Part shown: piece after piece, positions 22,951 to 35,161 of the stretch
Position numbering within the stretch: position 1 is the stretch's first letter
Layout of the letters: every line of letters begins with the position of its first letter
DNA from: Massospora cicadina
Lineage: Eukaryota; Entomophthoromycota; Entomophthoromycetes; Entomophthorales; Entomophthoraceae
Direction: 5' to 3'
Assembly (NCBI GenBank): GCA_022478985.1
Contig: JAKSZP010014513.1
Coordinates: 174,948 to 238,947, forward strand
Length of the DNA: 64,000 bases
The notes under the pieces: generated by a model
Seen by the model: only the letters and a program-made list of their open reading frames with translations
Told to the model about the DNA's origin: nothing
The model's database searches: none
Program-made: the position numbers and the translations under genes

Positions 22951-23830
22951 GGATATGGCTAATCCTGGCGACATGGCTCATTGACTAATTTTGAGGTGTT
23001 TAATACAATTGCTTGATAGTTGCTTACCAATTGGATTGATAAAAATCCAAGTATTCCACCAAGTTTGGAAGTTAAGATTAAACAGAGCCAATCGCTGACC
23101 CCAATTGATATAAGTATCACTGGCAACTAGTAGCTGAGGTAAATCCACATGAATTAATTATTTGATGTTAGCGGAAACCAACAATCTTGAGTTCAAGACA
23201 GTTGAAGATGTTCTCAGCGCCTAATAATCAATTATCGCTTGATAAAGGCGATTCACCAAAATAGGTTTATAGATACCAATGACTAGTAGCTGAGGATAAT
23301 TATTTATAATAATATAGTATGTGTTATCAGAACCCAAATGTTTCCAAGTTTGAAGCGGCCAAGGTTTTTTCCAGTGCCTAATATATAATAATTGATGAGC
23401 ACCTGCGGAAAGAAATTCCAAGGATGATTGACTACAACATGTCAAAGCATTTGTCAGCAAGAAGTCAGGAAATCCCAAATTTACCAAGTGGCTGAGGATA
23501 TTTCTGGCGCATATTTACTAAGTTGAATTCAGATTTAATATTTATTTATATTATAATTTATATGGATCACCAGTGAATGAATGCTGAGGATTAGCTGAAA
23601 CTAATATTCAGACATCAGGAAGGTCAGGGAGAGAAGATCAATGACAGGGAAGAGAGTAAATAAAGCGAGAAGAGAGAGTGGTTGGATGTAAAAACTAGCA
23701 ATGAGCTGATAGGTTGGTGGAGGCGCGATAGCCCTTTTAAAAATATAAATAACTGGCGCTTCCCTTTCAATAAACTTTTCCCTTTGCTTAATCTACCTTT
23801 TTTATTTAAGTTTAAGTTCATACTTGTGGT
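22951..23830. other. Probable insertion within element 2, unknown identity
   Basis: Between the integrase and RNase H remnants lies sequence without pol motifs. A short motif CTAGTAGCTGAGG recurs at about 23121, 23281 and, degraded, 23479, each followed by an AT-rich run. This suggests a locally repeated unit of about 160-200 bp or a small mobile element. I see no terminal repeats I can trust. Confidence 0.35.
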
Positions 23831-25200
23831 TGAGGGTTAGTCTGAGAGTTCCCCAAATGGCTTGGGTGACATGCTAAGGGGTCAGTTGGCGCTGCTGTCC
23901 CCATCACCTAAGGCAAAATGGCAAGGGTTGACCAGCCTTCATACTATTTGCCTGTCAGACAGAAGAGCCTACTGTTGCCAGAAAAGCAATTTTCTGACAT
24001 GTTAGAAGCTTGAGGGCTCATTGGGCAAAACGTCCCTCCAGCTTTTAAAGATTTTGTAGCCATTGCAATGAAGCATGAGCAATTATGACCTTAAATCCTA
24101 TAATATAATGATATACCCATAACCTTTTATAGGCTTAGATTACAGCTAAGCACTCCCATTCCGTCACAATGTGATTCTTCTCATAGCAGTTTAAGCACCA
24201 AATCTAAAAGTAACCTGATGCTCAACCCCCTTGTCATCTAGTTGGGACAATACCACTCCATCAGCGGAAAGAGAAGCGTCTGTCTGAATGATAAACTCAC
24301 TCTTGAAGTTCAGATATCACAACTCCAGAGTGCCAATCAACGCCATCCTGAGAGAAAGGCACTCTGCCGCCGTTATGTCCATTATAATTCAGTGTCTTTA
24401 CATGTAAGCTTGGAGAGAGGGGCTCCTATGTAGCTAGAGTTGTGAATAAAGTGTTGGTAATACCTGACAATTCCTAAAACACTTGTTATTCCCACTTGTA
24501 CTGGGTTGAGACATCATTCAAATGGCTTCTACCTTGGCTGGTTGTGGTCTGAGTCCCATAGCGTCTAACCTGAACTTAAAATATTGTAATTGATCTTTAA
24601 AGAAGTGGCACTCGCAGGGCTTGCTTTTGATGTTGGCTTTTTCAAGCTGGAGAAATACCTCTTCCAGGTGATTGAGGTGCTTGAGAACTTATGCTAAAAG
24701 ACGTTAATGTCATCAAGGTACACCAAAACACACTACAGCTTGAGATCACCTAGCATAGTGTCCATAGCCCTCTGAAACGTAGACGTGGTGTTACACAGCC
24801 CCTGTGGCATATGGATGAGGTGAAATATCCCTTTTTAGGTAATAATAGCACACTTTTCTCATTCTGACACAGGCTGCTTGATCCTCCAGTACCCTAAAAT
24901 TAGGTCCATAGCTAAGAATTGGAGAGCTCTTCAAGTTGATCTAAAGCGTCATAGATACACAGCAGATGATATGAGTCGTATTTTGGTGATCGAAGTTCAC
25001 CCTTTGGTAATCAATTACTACCCTGGTTTGTGCCATCCTTCTTTTTGACAATCAATTCTAGCAAAGCCCAGTGACTCTTATATGGCTCTAGCTTTTTTTG
25101 CTCCAGCAGCTTACTTTCTCTAGAAACTACCTCTTCCACAGCCCGCAAGCAGAGAATTGGCTGAAACCAAATGGGAGGGTGATATCTGGTGCCCACCTGA
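23831..25200 (-). pseudogene. Ty3/gypsy element 2: reverse transcriptase and RNase H
   Basis: The RT N-terminal block reads EPYKSHWALLELIVKKKDGT at about 25100-25030 on the minus strand (open frame 25196-25011). The catalytic box VYLDDINV lies at about 24728-24705 with both aspartates kept. An RNase H trace resembling IVTEWECLAVI lies at about 24180-24140. The domains are in the normal order but separated by frameshifts and stops. Confidence 0.8.
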
Positions 25201-25739
25201 TGAACAACACCATGAGCGCATCAAAGATTGTGATACTCGGCCACAAAGATGCCTTGATAATTTTCACATAAAGCTATTGCACGAGTCTTCTGCTCATACA
25301 ATGATTCCGTTAAAGTTTTTTATGGAACCACTGTCATTGCTCTGGACTGGGTTTGGTAGGAAGACCAATTTCAAACAGAAAACCGAATTTGTGGAACAGG
25401 AGGACTCATCCACAGGGATCAAATGCAGGTATGACATTAACTGGTATCTTCTAATTCTCAGCAGTTCTTTTTGTATAATGGCTAGTAACACTTTGAATTC
25501 CCTGTGTCCAGGTGAGATTATGCCTGTGTCTGAATAAGGCTCAAAGTATGATTGCTGATAAAGCCCATTTGATATCTCAATCTCTAGCTCTGTGCCCACT
25601 ATAACCTGTTGGCCAGAGGTTCAATATGGTAGCAGAGTATCAAAGCGGTAGCCCTTAGTACTCATATGTCTAGTAAAGAAAAACCCTGGTTTTGTTTTCC
25701 AATTGCTGCTAGTGGACAGGGATTACCCCACTACTGTAC

Positions 25740-26110
25740 GTGAGATCAACTTATCCCATTTGATTGGAATCCTGGGTCACACTGTTGGAAGTAAAATAAA
25801 CTGGGATCTGCTGGCCCAAGATTTTTAAGGTCTTCTCAGCTATATTAATGACAGCACCCAAAAGGCGCATGAAGGCTTCTCCTATCAGCATGTCATTTTT
25901 ATTATTGGTAACACAATCGCAGGTTCTGAAATAACAATTAACCAAAATTGCAGAGGCAGTTCACTGTAAGCCCCTTCTTAGACAGTGCATGCCATACCAG
26001 TGGTCCCATATACCATCTGGTGCTCCATGTCAGGTTTCAGTGGTAACTTAGCTACCAACCTGGTGGATATTATATTGACTGGAGCGCTAGCGTCTATGAT
26101 TGCACGAACG
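25740..26110 (-). pseudogene. Ty3/gypsy element 2: aspartic protease
   Basis: At about 26106-26060 the minus strand reads AIIDASAPVNII. In this family the site is D-S/T-G, so the essential glycine is gone: DAS. The C-terminal part, DMLIGEAFMRLLGAVINIA, is at about 25890-25830 and resembles the usual DILLG-x-D-WL segment. The protease would cut the Gag-Pol polyprotein. It could not work with this active site. Confidence 0.72.
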
Positions 26111-27990
26111 TTATTTTTTGCAACAAAAATCACAATACATACATTCAAAAAAATCAGGATTTTGGTTATTTATTATGTGAAAGTCCAAATAATCTCTTTT
26201 TTTGAGGAACTGCATAATATCTACCCAACCTTGGGGTACTTCTTAATTATTGCTTCTACCAGGATCGTGATGTTTACCCCTTTCAATGAGGGCACATCTG
26301 ATGAAGGTGAGGTTCACAGGTGGCATGCTCTAGGATTTGATATGCGCAAGGCATCAAAGTTCCCTGAGACCCTCTTCATTGGCGGCTTCTTCAGCTTTAG
26401 TGCTTGTCAACATGTGCACGTTGTCAGCCAGTTGCTGATATAATAGTTCATCATCGTTTTGGAAGGCCTTGGTAGAAAGTGACTCATCTTGATTAATTGG
26501 TACAGAGGTAATAAAACCTTTATAAAGAGAGGGTCCTGTCTCTACTCCGTTTGGTCTTTTCCCTGCTCATGCTGGGCCAACTGATTGACATGAACTTGTC
26601 GCATAGTAGGGCAGTGGAACACAATATGCATAAGATGACCATAAGCATAGAAGATTATCCCAGAGGGGTCTCAGCTCCTCATATCAATAGAAGGTTAGGA
26701 AAGGTTGGCCACAGGCTGTAATTCACATGAAGCCAAGGCGAATAGCTATAGGACGGCTAGTGATTGTTCAACAGACTTTATGAAGGTCAATTCATGTTGG
26801 TTGAAGGGTGTGTCCCCACAGGGGCCATTGCAGGTTTCTGTTATTGGTTAGGAGGGATAAACGTTGCTGCTATATGACGCAGATAATTGATAAATTTGAG
26901 CAAGGGAACATCCTCTTGCAGGACGGGCGCCATTGCATTGAATAAAAAACGGTAGGGCTTTACCGCTGAGATCATATCAATTCCAAATTAGCTTGTATAA
27001 CATTCCTGTTACCACCAAGATGTGCGCCTCTGAGGTAAAATGATCAATGAATGCCATCAGGGTTTCGTCTGCTAGAACACCAATGTTTGAATTTCATCCT
27101 TCCGTGGGAATTTTTCTATGCACCTGAACAATTTTAACACAATATCCCTAACTTCTTAGTAAGTAACGGAACTATCCCAAAGATAACAAGTAATTAGGTC
27201 TGAGCTTTCAGCGTTGAGATTTGGGATTAGCAGCTTAGCCTTATGGCTATCTGACTCTCCATTGAATGCAGAATCAAACAGTGAAAAAATCCATGCATAT
27301 TGCCATACCGGTTGAAAGAAGGCAACTAGTCAATTCATACGCCATCATCACGCTCAAATCTACAAGCTCTGAGGGCAAATTGGGGCACTGCTTGGGGCCA
27401 TATCTTGCTTCTTGGTGAGGGGAGGGCACAGTAGGAATAGAGGAGCTTGACTTGTCCACTAGGTGGGAAGCAGCCTGGGCCTCTTCTACCAGAATTTGGC
27501 AAAAACGGTAGGAACTCTATTTGACAAGGAGAAAGAATCATCTGATATTCGTCTAGATGTGAACTGCCTCATGCTACCTGCTTGATAGGCGAATATTTCC
27601 GCAGCATCTTCCTCCACTCAGTAACTATTATAATTCCGTTGTCCTACACTATCATCTTCTGGATGCTCACCCGCTTTCCCATTGGGGCTCTTGGGATATG
27701 AAATAGCCTTTATTTGCAACATCACACCATGTAGCTGCTTAACAGTGTTGTTAAAGTGACTTATTGATTGTCTATTCTGCCACTCGAGAGCACATGGCTT
27801 ACTGAACACTTCTTAAAACTGAATCATCGCCATTTTTTGCTCTCGAAGGAGATTGTCTTGGGGTTGGCACATTTTATTTAAAGCGAGATTGATGTCAGCT
27901 ACAGCGCTGACTTGGTATTATGGGATGTTTCCTCTCAGTGCTAACATGATGTGCCATGTTTCAGATAACTTGGCTTATTGTTTGGATAAG
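26111..27990 (-). pseudogene. Ty3/gypsy element 2: gag region
   Basis: Assigned by position between protease and primer binding site. A degraded zinc knuckle, with residues YGHLMHIVFHCP, lies at about 26645-26605. Short open frames (27541-27274, 27809-27618) are consistent with a capsid region rich in charged residues but are not diagnostic. Confidence 0.55.
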
Positions 27991-27995
27991 CGGGA

Positions 27996-28013
27996 CCCCT
28001 GTATTGAGCATCA
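27996..28013 (-). other. Primer binding site of element 2
   Basis: On the minus strand TGATGCTCAATACAGGGG, one base outside the LTR edge at 28015. It is a decayed version of the site next to the LTRs of elements 1 and 3. Confidence 0.6.
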
Positions 28014-28014
28014 C

Positions 28015-28324
28015 TGTTGTAAAATTTGGAAGAATCAGTTAGATTCGCCAAAAAAGGTTGCACAGGAGGGTATTTCTGATGCAACGGAAGATGATATGGC
28101 GATCGTCGTTCCTAAAACAATTGGAATAAACTATACAATGAATCCAAAGGCTTCAGCGCACAATATTCTTTATTTATAATGGAAGAATTCACTACCGTTA
28201 ATCCTCAACTACAACGTAGAATCCACTACATGTGATTAATCAAAGACCTTTTTCTTTTTATCATCTCTCCAGTCAATCTAGGCCCATCTGTACAGCTACT
28301 CAGCTTCTTAATTTTCATTAATCT
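28015..28324 (-). mobile_element. 5' LTR of element 2, left piece
   Basis: Begins TGTTGTAAAA and matches 20553 onward up to CATTAAT. The LTR is then cut by element 4 and resumes at 43414. A small deletion relative to the intact left LTR sits at the junction. Confidence 0.78.
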
Positions 28325-28790
28325 TGCCAGGGAAACTGGAGCTCACGAGATCATAGAAGGAAAAGTACCAGGCTAAAGGTGGAACAAGGCCAAATGACCC
28401 AAAAATGAAGCAACGTCCCAGGAGCTTTTGGTTTTTTTTCCATTAAAATTTTGGTGAGCAAAAGCACTTACTGGACACTCTTCATAGACAAGAGTCCCTG
28501 AGAGCAGGGAAAGGTTGCGTAAGAATTGTGGAGAAAAGCGGAGAAATAAGAGTTGATGGAGTCATCAGAATAGGTCGCAGAGTGGTGAGAGCATTTGAGC
28601 CTTACATAGAGCCAAACTAGAGTGGTAAATGGACTCCTGCAATTGCTGAATTTCAAACTGAGGTATTCTTTTTAAATTGATCAGAAAAGTATGGGTTAAC
28701 TTTCAGATAAATCCCTAGACTTTATTAAATTTATCTGAGTATCTGAGAAAAACAAAGCCTTCCTCAGATGGGATCTAAAACTTTTAAATT
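28325..28790 (-). mobile_element. 3' LTR of element 4, left piece
   Basis: Matches 42569-43050, interrupted by ORF1-only copy D at a TTTAAATT target. The continuation is at 29991-30351. Confidence 0.82.
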
Positions 28791-29990
28791 CATTTGAGGT
28801 ATGCCGACCAGGGGATGGACATTACCAAAGCTTGAAGAACTAAAGAAATAATGAAAGAACCTGCCCTAACAGAATGAACTGACCTCCCAAAACAAGTGGG
28901 CGAAACACAAATGAACGGGAACACAACCAACCAGGTGGGACAGCGACGAGCTGCTCAACCCACCATAGTGGAAAGAGAAGGAGGATTGGGGACTCATACT
29001 CAGCACTAAAGTCCTCCTAATAGGCAAGAGTGCAGGTGAAGGTGTAGAGCATAGTGTAGGGTGATCAGCAACATTGAGGATGAGTTGGATGCTAATTGGC
29101 TGGTCGCAGAAATTAACTGCAGCAAAAAAATTTCCCTTATGTTCGGGGAAAAGCAGCTCTCCACATGAAGGCGGATGGAAAGAAACTGGGACAATAAAGC
29201 AACGGTAGCATGGGTGACTTTTGGCTTGGCCTTTGAAGCGATAAAAACTTTCTGTGTGGCGGCACTTGCTTGTTTGTGGTGGTTTAGGATGCCACGTTTT
29301 CCCTGTGAGGCTATGGTTGGAGCAATATTGGAAGGAGGGAGATCTTTGGCAAGTATCGTCACTGACAAATCAGCCATTTTGTGGATGTCATAAATAACTG
29401 GGTGATCAGCTGCTGCAATAGAGAGCTGTTGATCTGAGTGGAACACAAGAGAGTTCGGTCAGGATGCTTAAAAACACTGAGGGAGCTGAATGCGGTGCTT
29501 TAACTGGAAATCTCTTCGATTTAGAATTTTGAATCTTTAATTATATTGCCCATTTCATTGGTTTCATCCAATGAGGTCCATGAGTTCAATTCGTAATGGA
29601 AATCTGGGCTGGTGAATCTATGGGCTGTGGCTGTTGATTGAAGGATAACGTGGGAACAAACCGTTGTCCAAGCTGACATCTGATTGTCTGAGGCGCAGGT
29701 GGCACTGGCCTGAGGTGTGGGCTGATTGGCAGCTGTGGGCACCATAGTGGCAGCAGGCTTTGGGGGTGGGGATAAGGATTGTAACCCATACTGGAAAGGC
29801 GGTGGTGTGTGTGGAAAATTGGGGGCAAGACTGAGACAAATCAGGGCCAGCGGAATCAGTAAGAGAGGGGCATCTACGCTTCAAGTGAACCAACTTATTG
29901 GAGGACGGATAGATGATCCGCCCACCCTTGATGCGGGCCCAGAATGGGTGGTCAGGGGCAGAGTGAATGATGGCACAGGGGGATCTGGTG
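28791..29990 (-). mobile_element. ORF1-only LINE relative, copy D (5' truncated)
   Basis: The 3' tail at the left end (GGTAATGTCCATCCCCTGGT, then CGGCATACCTCAAATGAAT on the minus strand) matches copies A-C and the SINE. The element stops at about 29990 within ORF1, just upstream of the knuckle region, so it is truncated by roughly 0.7 kb at the 5' end. This is the normal fate of incomplete target-primed reverse transcription. TTTAAATT occurs on both sides (28783-28790 and 29991-29998), and the unbroken LTR copy at 43050-43058 has a single TTTAAATTT. Confidence 0.86.
29006..29960 (-). pseudogene. ORF1 C-terminal part of copy D
   Basis: An open frame at 29446-29006 (146 codons) begins FHSDQQLSIAAADHPV and holds HKQASAATQKVFIAS and THATVALLSQF, aligned with the copy C protein. 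Overlapping frames at 29893-29521 cover the proline-rich linker. The frame is broken and the N-terminal half was never inserted. Confidence 0.7.
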
Positions 29991-30351
29991 TTTAAATTTT
30001 AGATGGAAGGTTTGAGACGATTACCCAGTAATTATAAAATACTGTGCAATTATTGAAATCAATCTAAACCAGAAATTTTCACTTTTCAACAAAATCAAAA
30101 GTTTACAAATTTGGCCAAATTCCATAACTTTGTATTAAGTGTTTCTACAAATTTATGTGTAAATTTCTGCCATATTTCCGCCTCAGATGAGTCTTTTCCT
30201 CATCCATGGCAGGCAAAGCCAGAACCCATTTTCTGTCATTAAACCTTAATGAGGTAATCAGTGATTTTAAGAGGTTCTGTCCTTGGCTCCAAGGTCTTGT
30301 TTGAGTTTCCTTTGAAGGGGCGTTTAATAACATGAAATATGTCACTAGCTG
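29991..30351 (-). mobile_element. 3' LTR of element 4, middle piece
   Basis: Matches 43050-43408, for example ATCCATGGCAGGCAAAGCC, GGGGCGTTTAATA and TATGTCACTAGCTG. It ends at the TSD AGCTG of element 3. Confidence 0.85.
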
Positions 30352-31505
30352 TGTAAATATCTATAGAATCTAATTTTTCAGCCAGTAACCCCCATAAACT
30401 TATTACTTGCACAGATTTGGGTTTTGTGCAACTCGTTCATGTTGTATGATAATTGATATAATTGGTTGTTAATAGTATGATGACTATTATCCATATTTGA
30501 ATGGAAGTCCTAGATCTCGGCCAAAAGCTCAGCCAGTATTTTCCTCTCATAGTACTTGTGATTTAATGAAATAGGGATTTGTTCCCTCATACTGTCTAAC
30601 CCAATCTTCTCTTAGATTCCCATTGACGTTTTCTCCAGTTCAACACACAGTTGGCAGCATTACCTGATTTGATTCCGCTGCTTCTCTGAATCTGCGCTCA
30701 GATCCTTACTCTTTTCCTTAGATAGTCTGCCAAATATCACACACAGAAATAATATCCCTGAGAATCTATAGAACAAATAAATGCTGATAAAGTTTACTAA
30801 GCTAGTATATCTACTTTAAACCTTGTACTACTTTTTACTATTTTAAACTCTGTTTTTTGTTTTTTATTATCTGTGAACTTTAGGGAATTTATAGTGGGGG
30901 ATTTGGCGCCCAAACCTCGGTTGACACCTCTTTGATGAAATGGCAGCCATTGCCATTGAATCACCCATTCACATCTCATCAGCGATGGTCTTCCCCATCC
31001 TGGCTAGGATTCTATTGTTAGAAATCCTCCAGACCTGAAATGGAAAGAGTCACAAAACTCCTACCTAACGTTTTTTTCTCAATCCAAGTAACCCTACCAT
31101 ATTTGGCAAGAGACCTGCTTAGGTAATGGTACTTGTTACCCATTAAGGCAGGTCACAAACCAACTAATCAATTTGCTAGTTGCAGGCGGCATCATTCACC
31201 TCACAACTTACTCCTTAAATTCCCAATCAATTGGTGATGAAACCTGTCTGATCCCAATCAGTACACCTGATAGTTAATTATCTATCAGATGCCCCTATTT
31301 TGTTGGCAACTCTGCCCAACGAGATCAAAAGCATTCATCCAGGTCATTCCCCAACAGATCTGAACAAGCGATTATTTAAAAACCCCCAAGATAGTTACCC
31401 TGAAATCAGGGACAACAAAATTATAATTCACCTCGCATTAGAAAATTATCCCAAAGCAAATCCTGGTAATCTAGCAGGCTGGGAATATGGGCAAAAAACC
31501 TAACA
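30352..31505 (-). repeat. 3' LTR of element 3
   Basis: Begins TGTAAAT and ends CTAACA. Shares GGGGGATTTGGCGCCCAAAC, GTTGCAGGCGGCATCA and ATGCCCCTATTTTGTTGGC with the right LTR. Confidence 0.92.
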
Positions 31506-31517
31506 CATCCCCCCTCT
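31506..31517 (-). other. Polypurine tract of element 3
   Basis: Minus strand AGAGGGGGGATG lies immediately before the LTR start TGTTAGG. In LTR elements this purine run primes second-strand DNA synthesis. Confidence 0.8.
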
Positions 31518-33239
31518 TGCCTAGATTTCCATTTAGAAAAGGACCTTAGAAGGATAATACCACTTTAGACACTTAGTCAAATACTTCATCTGCTTAAGTG
31601 GAGTATGATCACCAGTACTTTACGCTGCTTGGGACAACCTTCAGCATTTGGATCTCTTCCTCTTCCTCCTCACTACCACCTACTCAGAGCGCAGTTTACA
31701 TGATCTACTGTCATACCAAGTTGATCAATTTACATGTGATGATATTAGTCCCGGGATCCAGTTTCCTCATCTGGGCATATGAACCTCTGTCATATTCAGG
31801 ATTCTTGGTATGATGTCCTCAATTCCTAAATTTCTCCTTGTCCTCAATATGAGATTCTAATTGTTGATGTTCATTTTGCAGTCCCAACTAAGAATACTTA
31901 TTTATGTTCGCCTTTATTACTTTTCTCTCATAACCTCTTGGCTCATGCAATTCTTAATTCTTTTCTTAGAGAGCTTGTCCCATAAATTCTGATATTAATT
32001 TATCCAAAATTGGAGCTTAATTGATTTTAAAGTACATAATGTTGACTATCATATAAGTCTGACATCCTCACTCATCCATCTCATATGTCAAATTCTGAGT
32101 TGTGGTACCAACAGCTGCTCAACAATTTGTCTAATCAACTCTATTGCTCTTTCAGCAGATGATTCAGGCTGTGCAACGGAACCTCTTATACATTCCTTCC
32201 AGGACTTAATCTTCTAGTCTGGCATCAGTGGCTAGTCCTTCCGTGGAACTATTGAAAACATTAACCAACCCCACTGAAACCAGGCTAGCACTCATCTCAA
32301 ATAACTTGCGGCCAATCCTGCCTCTGTCATTAATTCCAGAGTTCATTTTGAAACTTGACTGGATTCAGCTCTTTTCGCAGATGCGCCTAACATCATTGTT
32401 GATGCTCCTGAAATAATGCCCTTCACTCTTGATCATTCCTTCCTCTCCAGGTAAGACTTGCTTCTGGAGTTCCTCATCTGACTCAGTCAATACTACAAGC
32501 CAGCTGTCTTGGACATCAAACTCACCATCAGCAACAGCATTCATTTTGAACTCCCCTATGCAGAATTAAGGGCCCAAGTCACCAAGGCTTTATCCATAGA
32601 TCTGAATTCTTCTGATCTTAGGAAAATTCTAGATTGGGATACCACTGCTTATGCTCTTTGCTTTGCAAATAAGTTCTTTAAAATTGGTCTATAATTCTCC
32701 ACTCTCCTGGTTTCATTTGCTCCTTCTGCTTCAGCTTCTGAGAAGCTTATATTCATCGCTTGCAGGATGCCATTTGCTCCTTTCATGACTATCTCGTTTC
32801 TAGTGCATCCCATTGGTATCTTCCACTGATGGCCTTAATAGGGGGCATGGTTCAGCAACCCCCATCTAGTATTTTTTTTCTTTGTTGCTGGCCCATATGT
32901 CAGGTGTTCTTGATGAAGCCCATCGTCAAGTGCTCAAGACCAATCTTCCAGCTCTGGTAACATATCGATATCACTAGTGATTATTCGCTGACTGCCTCTT
33001 CCTGTACTGTTGCTTCCCTCCCCACCCTGAGGAATCGCATTTGACTTCTTCTGACATCTCAATATCCCTTTTCCTAGTCACTTTTTGCAGGTCTCTGCAT
33101 CCGCTCAACAAACTTGGTTTCATGTAGGTTAAGCCCTTGCTAGCGTCCAATCTCACATAGATTTTTATGGGTTATTCACTCCTAATGCGATCCATCCTCC
33201 CTCCCTCAAGAGGCAACATAGAAGGAATCATCCCTGAAT
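31518..33239. other. Interior of element 3, no recognisable domain
   Basis: Only short open frames occur (for example 32228-32416 and 32509-32694, both plus strand, opposite to the element). None shows retrotransposon motifs. This may be non-coding cargo of a non-autonomous element or a gag region decayed beyond recognition. Confidence 0.45.
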
Positions 33240-33560
33240 CGTGGATAATCAAAAAAATAAATTTTATTAAAAATATATTGGGTTTCTCTATGGGGTTAAT
33301 CTTTTTTCCCATATCTTTATCAATATTTTTTTCTTTTTTTTCCATGAGACTTGACTTTGTTTTAGTTCAGCAGTCCATATTTTTATTTTTTTTCCGCCAA
33401 ACTGGATACTAGGTATTCTTAGACCTACCAGTTTTCTATGGCTCAGAGGTCCTTTTTTGGACTTGACCTAATCATTAAAAAACCAACTTAATGGTTCAGT
33501 GGTCCTTTGGGAACTCTTTTTTTGTTATTTTTTTCATTGATCCATCGCTTCAGGCACTTA
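33240..33560. repeat. Left copy of a repeat pair inside element 3
   Basis: Resembles 35150-35520: CCAAACTGGATACTAGGTAT and GACCTACCAGTT here, CCAAACTGGGTCCTAGGTAT and GACCTACCAGTT there, then GGTTCAGTGG in both. It is T-rich on the plus strand. The pair could be the LTRs of a further nested, internally deleted gypsy element. Confidence 0.55.
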
Positions 33561-34700
33561 GCATGGACTCAATTTACTACTCTTCCATCCAAGAGATTCT
33601 TGGATTAAGCTTCCATCGCCATCTTGGCAATAATCTCAAACAGACAAAGCCACAATGCATCCAGTTTGTTTCTTCTCCCAAAACCCTGCATATCACAATA
33701 AGCAACCCTTTCGTCTATTCAGTATTCTGATAAGCCCAGTCTGTTCTTATCATCCATCGTTTTTGCTTATATCCTTTTTTCAAAGTAGTTTTAAATGCTT
33801 GCAATTGCATTTCAATCAGGATATTCATCAATCGGTTCAGGTACTGCTTGGCACTCATCCTCAGAGTTGGTTTAACCATAAAATATAGAATCAGCGGCAA
33901 CGCAGCCTTCCCCCATATAGCAATTCAAATGGCACTTTCTCATTGCCGTATGATGACTGATATTGTAGGGAAACGTCACTGAACTTAGGTACTATCCCCA
34001 AGTGGAAGTTCTTCCTGGGACCAGCTTCCTCAGTGTCATGGTCAGCGTTCCATTAACTCATTCACCAGTCTGTCTGTCTCTGGATGGTAGGGTACAGACA
34101 TGACTCCTCAGATTCCCATTATCTCATTTAACCACAGGATCATATGAGATGTGAAGTTTGTCCCATTATTGCTCAGCAGTTCCTGTGGGCATCCATGTCA
34201 ATATACTACTTGATCCAGGATGAACTTTGCGGTACTGGTAGCGACTACTTTTTCCAGGGCTTTCATCTTGGCCCATCTCGTCAAATGATTGATTGCAACT
34301 ATTATATACTTGACTCCCCCTGTGCTCATTGTCAGTGGTTCCGTCACGTCAATGGACACCATAAGCTAACCAAATCCAGGGGGGACCAGTTGGTATCCAG
34401 TTGTATTCTTATGTGGCTTGTGCAGCTGGCACTCCACACAACAAGCTAGATAGTCAGTGACATCATATTTGATTGACTCCCAGTAGTAGTACTGGAAAAT
34501 ATGGTCAGTAGTTTTTCTCAGGCCTCAATGCTTGACAACCTTATGAGTGGCTTGAATGATAGCTGCTCATTCTGACATCTTTGGGAATAGTAACCGCTTC
34601 CCATTAATTTTCTTAAAAACTTGTTAATCCATGGTCACAGTGTTTTCAATTGCTTTTTGAAGTGCACCTTGGATTTCTTGGGGATCATTCCCAATTTCTC
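33561..34700 (-). pseudogene. Ty3/gypsy integrase remnant inside element 3
   Basis: Downstream of the RNase H at 34871-35161, the minus strand carries an integrase-like stretch. Around 34370-34345 it contains a VSIDVTEPL-like block, the start of the catalytic core. Further left, 34100-33900 has decayed core sequence. Many frame breaks. It is assigned by order after RNase H and by this motif. Confidence 0.6.
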
Positions 34701-34870
34701 CATTGACAATTATCTGGTTAACTCATCCGCCTGCTTGTATAACATCTGGACTATTGGTAACCGCAATAAGCCATACACATTCCAGTGAGAAGCCCCCTCC
34801 TGGTGGACAATATCATAATTGTAAGCCTGTAGCTTTAGTGCCCATCAGGCCAGTTGTCCTTCTGGTTCTT

Positions 34871-35161
34871 TTAATTTGTGAAGCCAACGCAACAAGGATG
34901 GTCTGTCACCACTTTGAAGTGCATTCCGTGGATATACACCCAAAACTGTTTATAGGCGTAAATGACTGCAAGGTATTCACGCTCAGTTACAGTGTAGTTC
35001 CTATCAGCCAGAGAGTTTTGGCTCACATACGCCACCAGATGTTTGTCCCCAAGTTCATCTACTTGGCTTAATATGGCACTGATCGCCGTCAACAAAGTAT
35101 CAGTTTGTATAATAAATTCACAATCAAAATTTGGATATTTAAAAATCAGAGAATCTATCAA
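34871..35161 (-). pseudogene. Ty3/gypsy RNase H, well preserved
   Basis: An open frame of 96 codons on the minus strand reads in order CEFIIQTDTLLTAISAILSQ, HLVAYVSQNSLADRNYTV, TEREYLAVIYAYKQF and FKVVTDH. These are the standard blocks of gypsy RNase H, with the first catalytic aspartate kept in QTD and the glutamate in TERE. It is the best-kept RNase H in the window, yet the RT that should precede it (right of 35161) is missing and the frame runs straight into the right copy of the repeat pair. Confidence 0.85.

Noticed and set aside
33290..33410. T-rich run as a terminator or poly(A) tail of a retroelement
   Set aside because: It is irregular, has no TSD around it, and is part of a repeat whose other copy is less T-rich.
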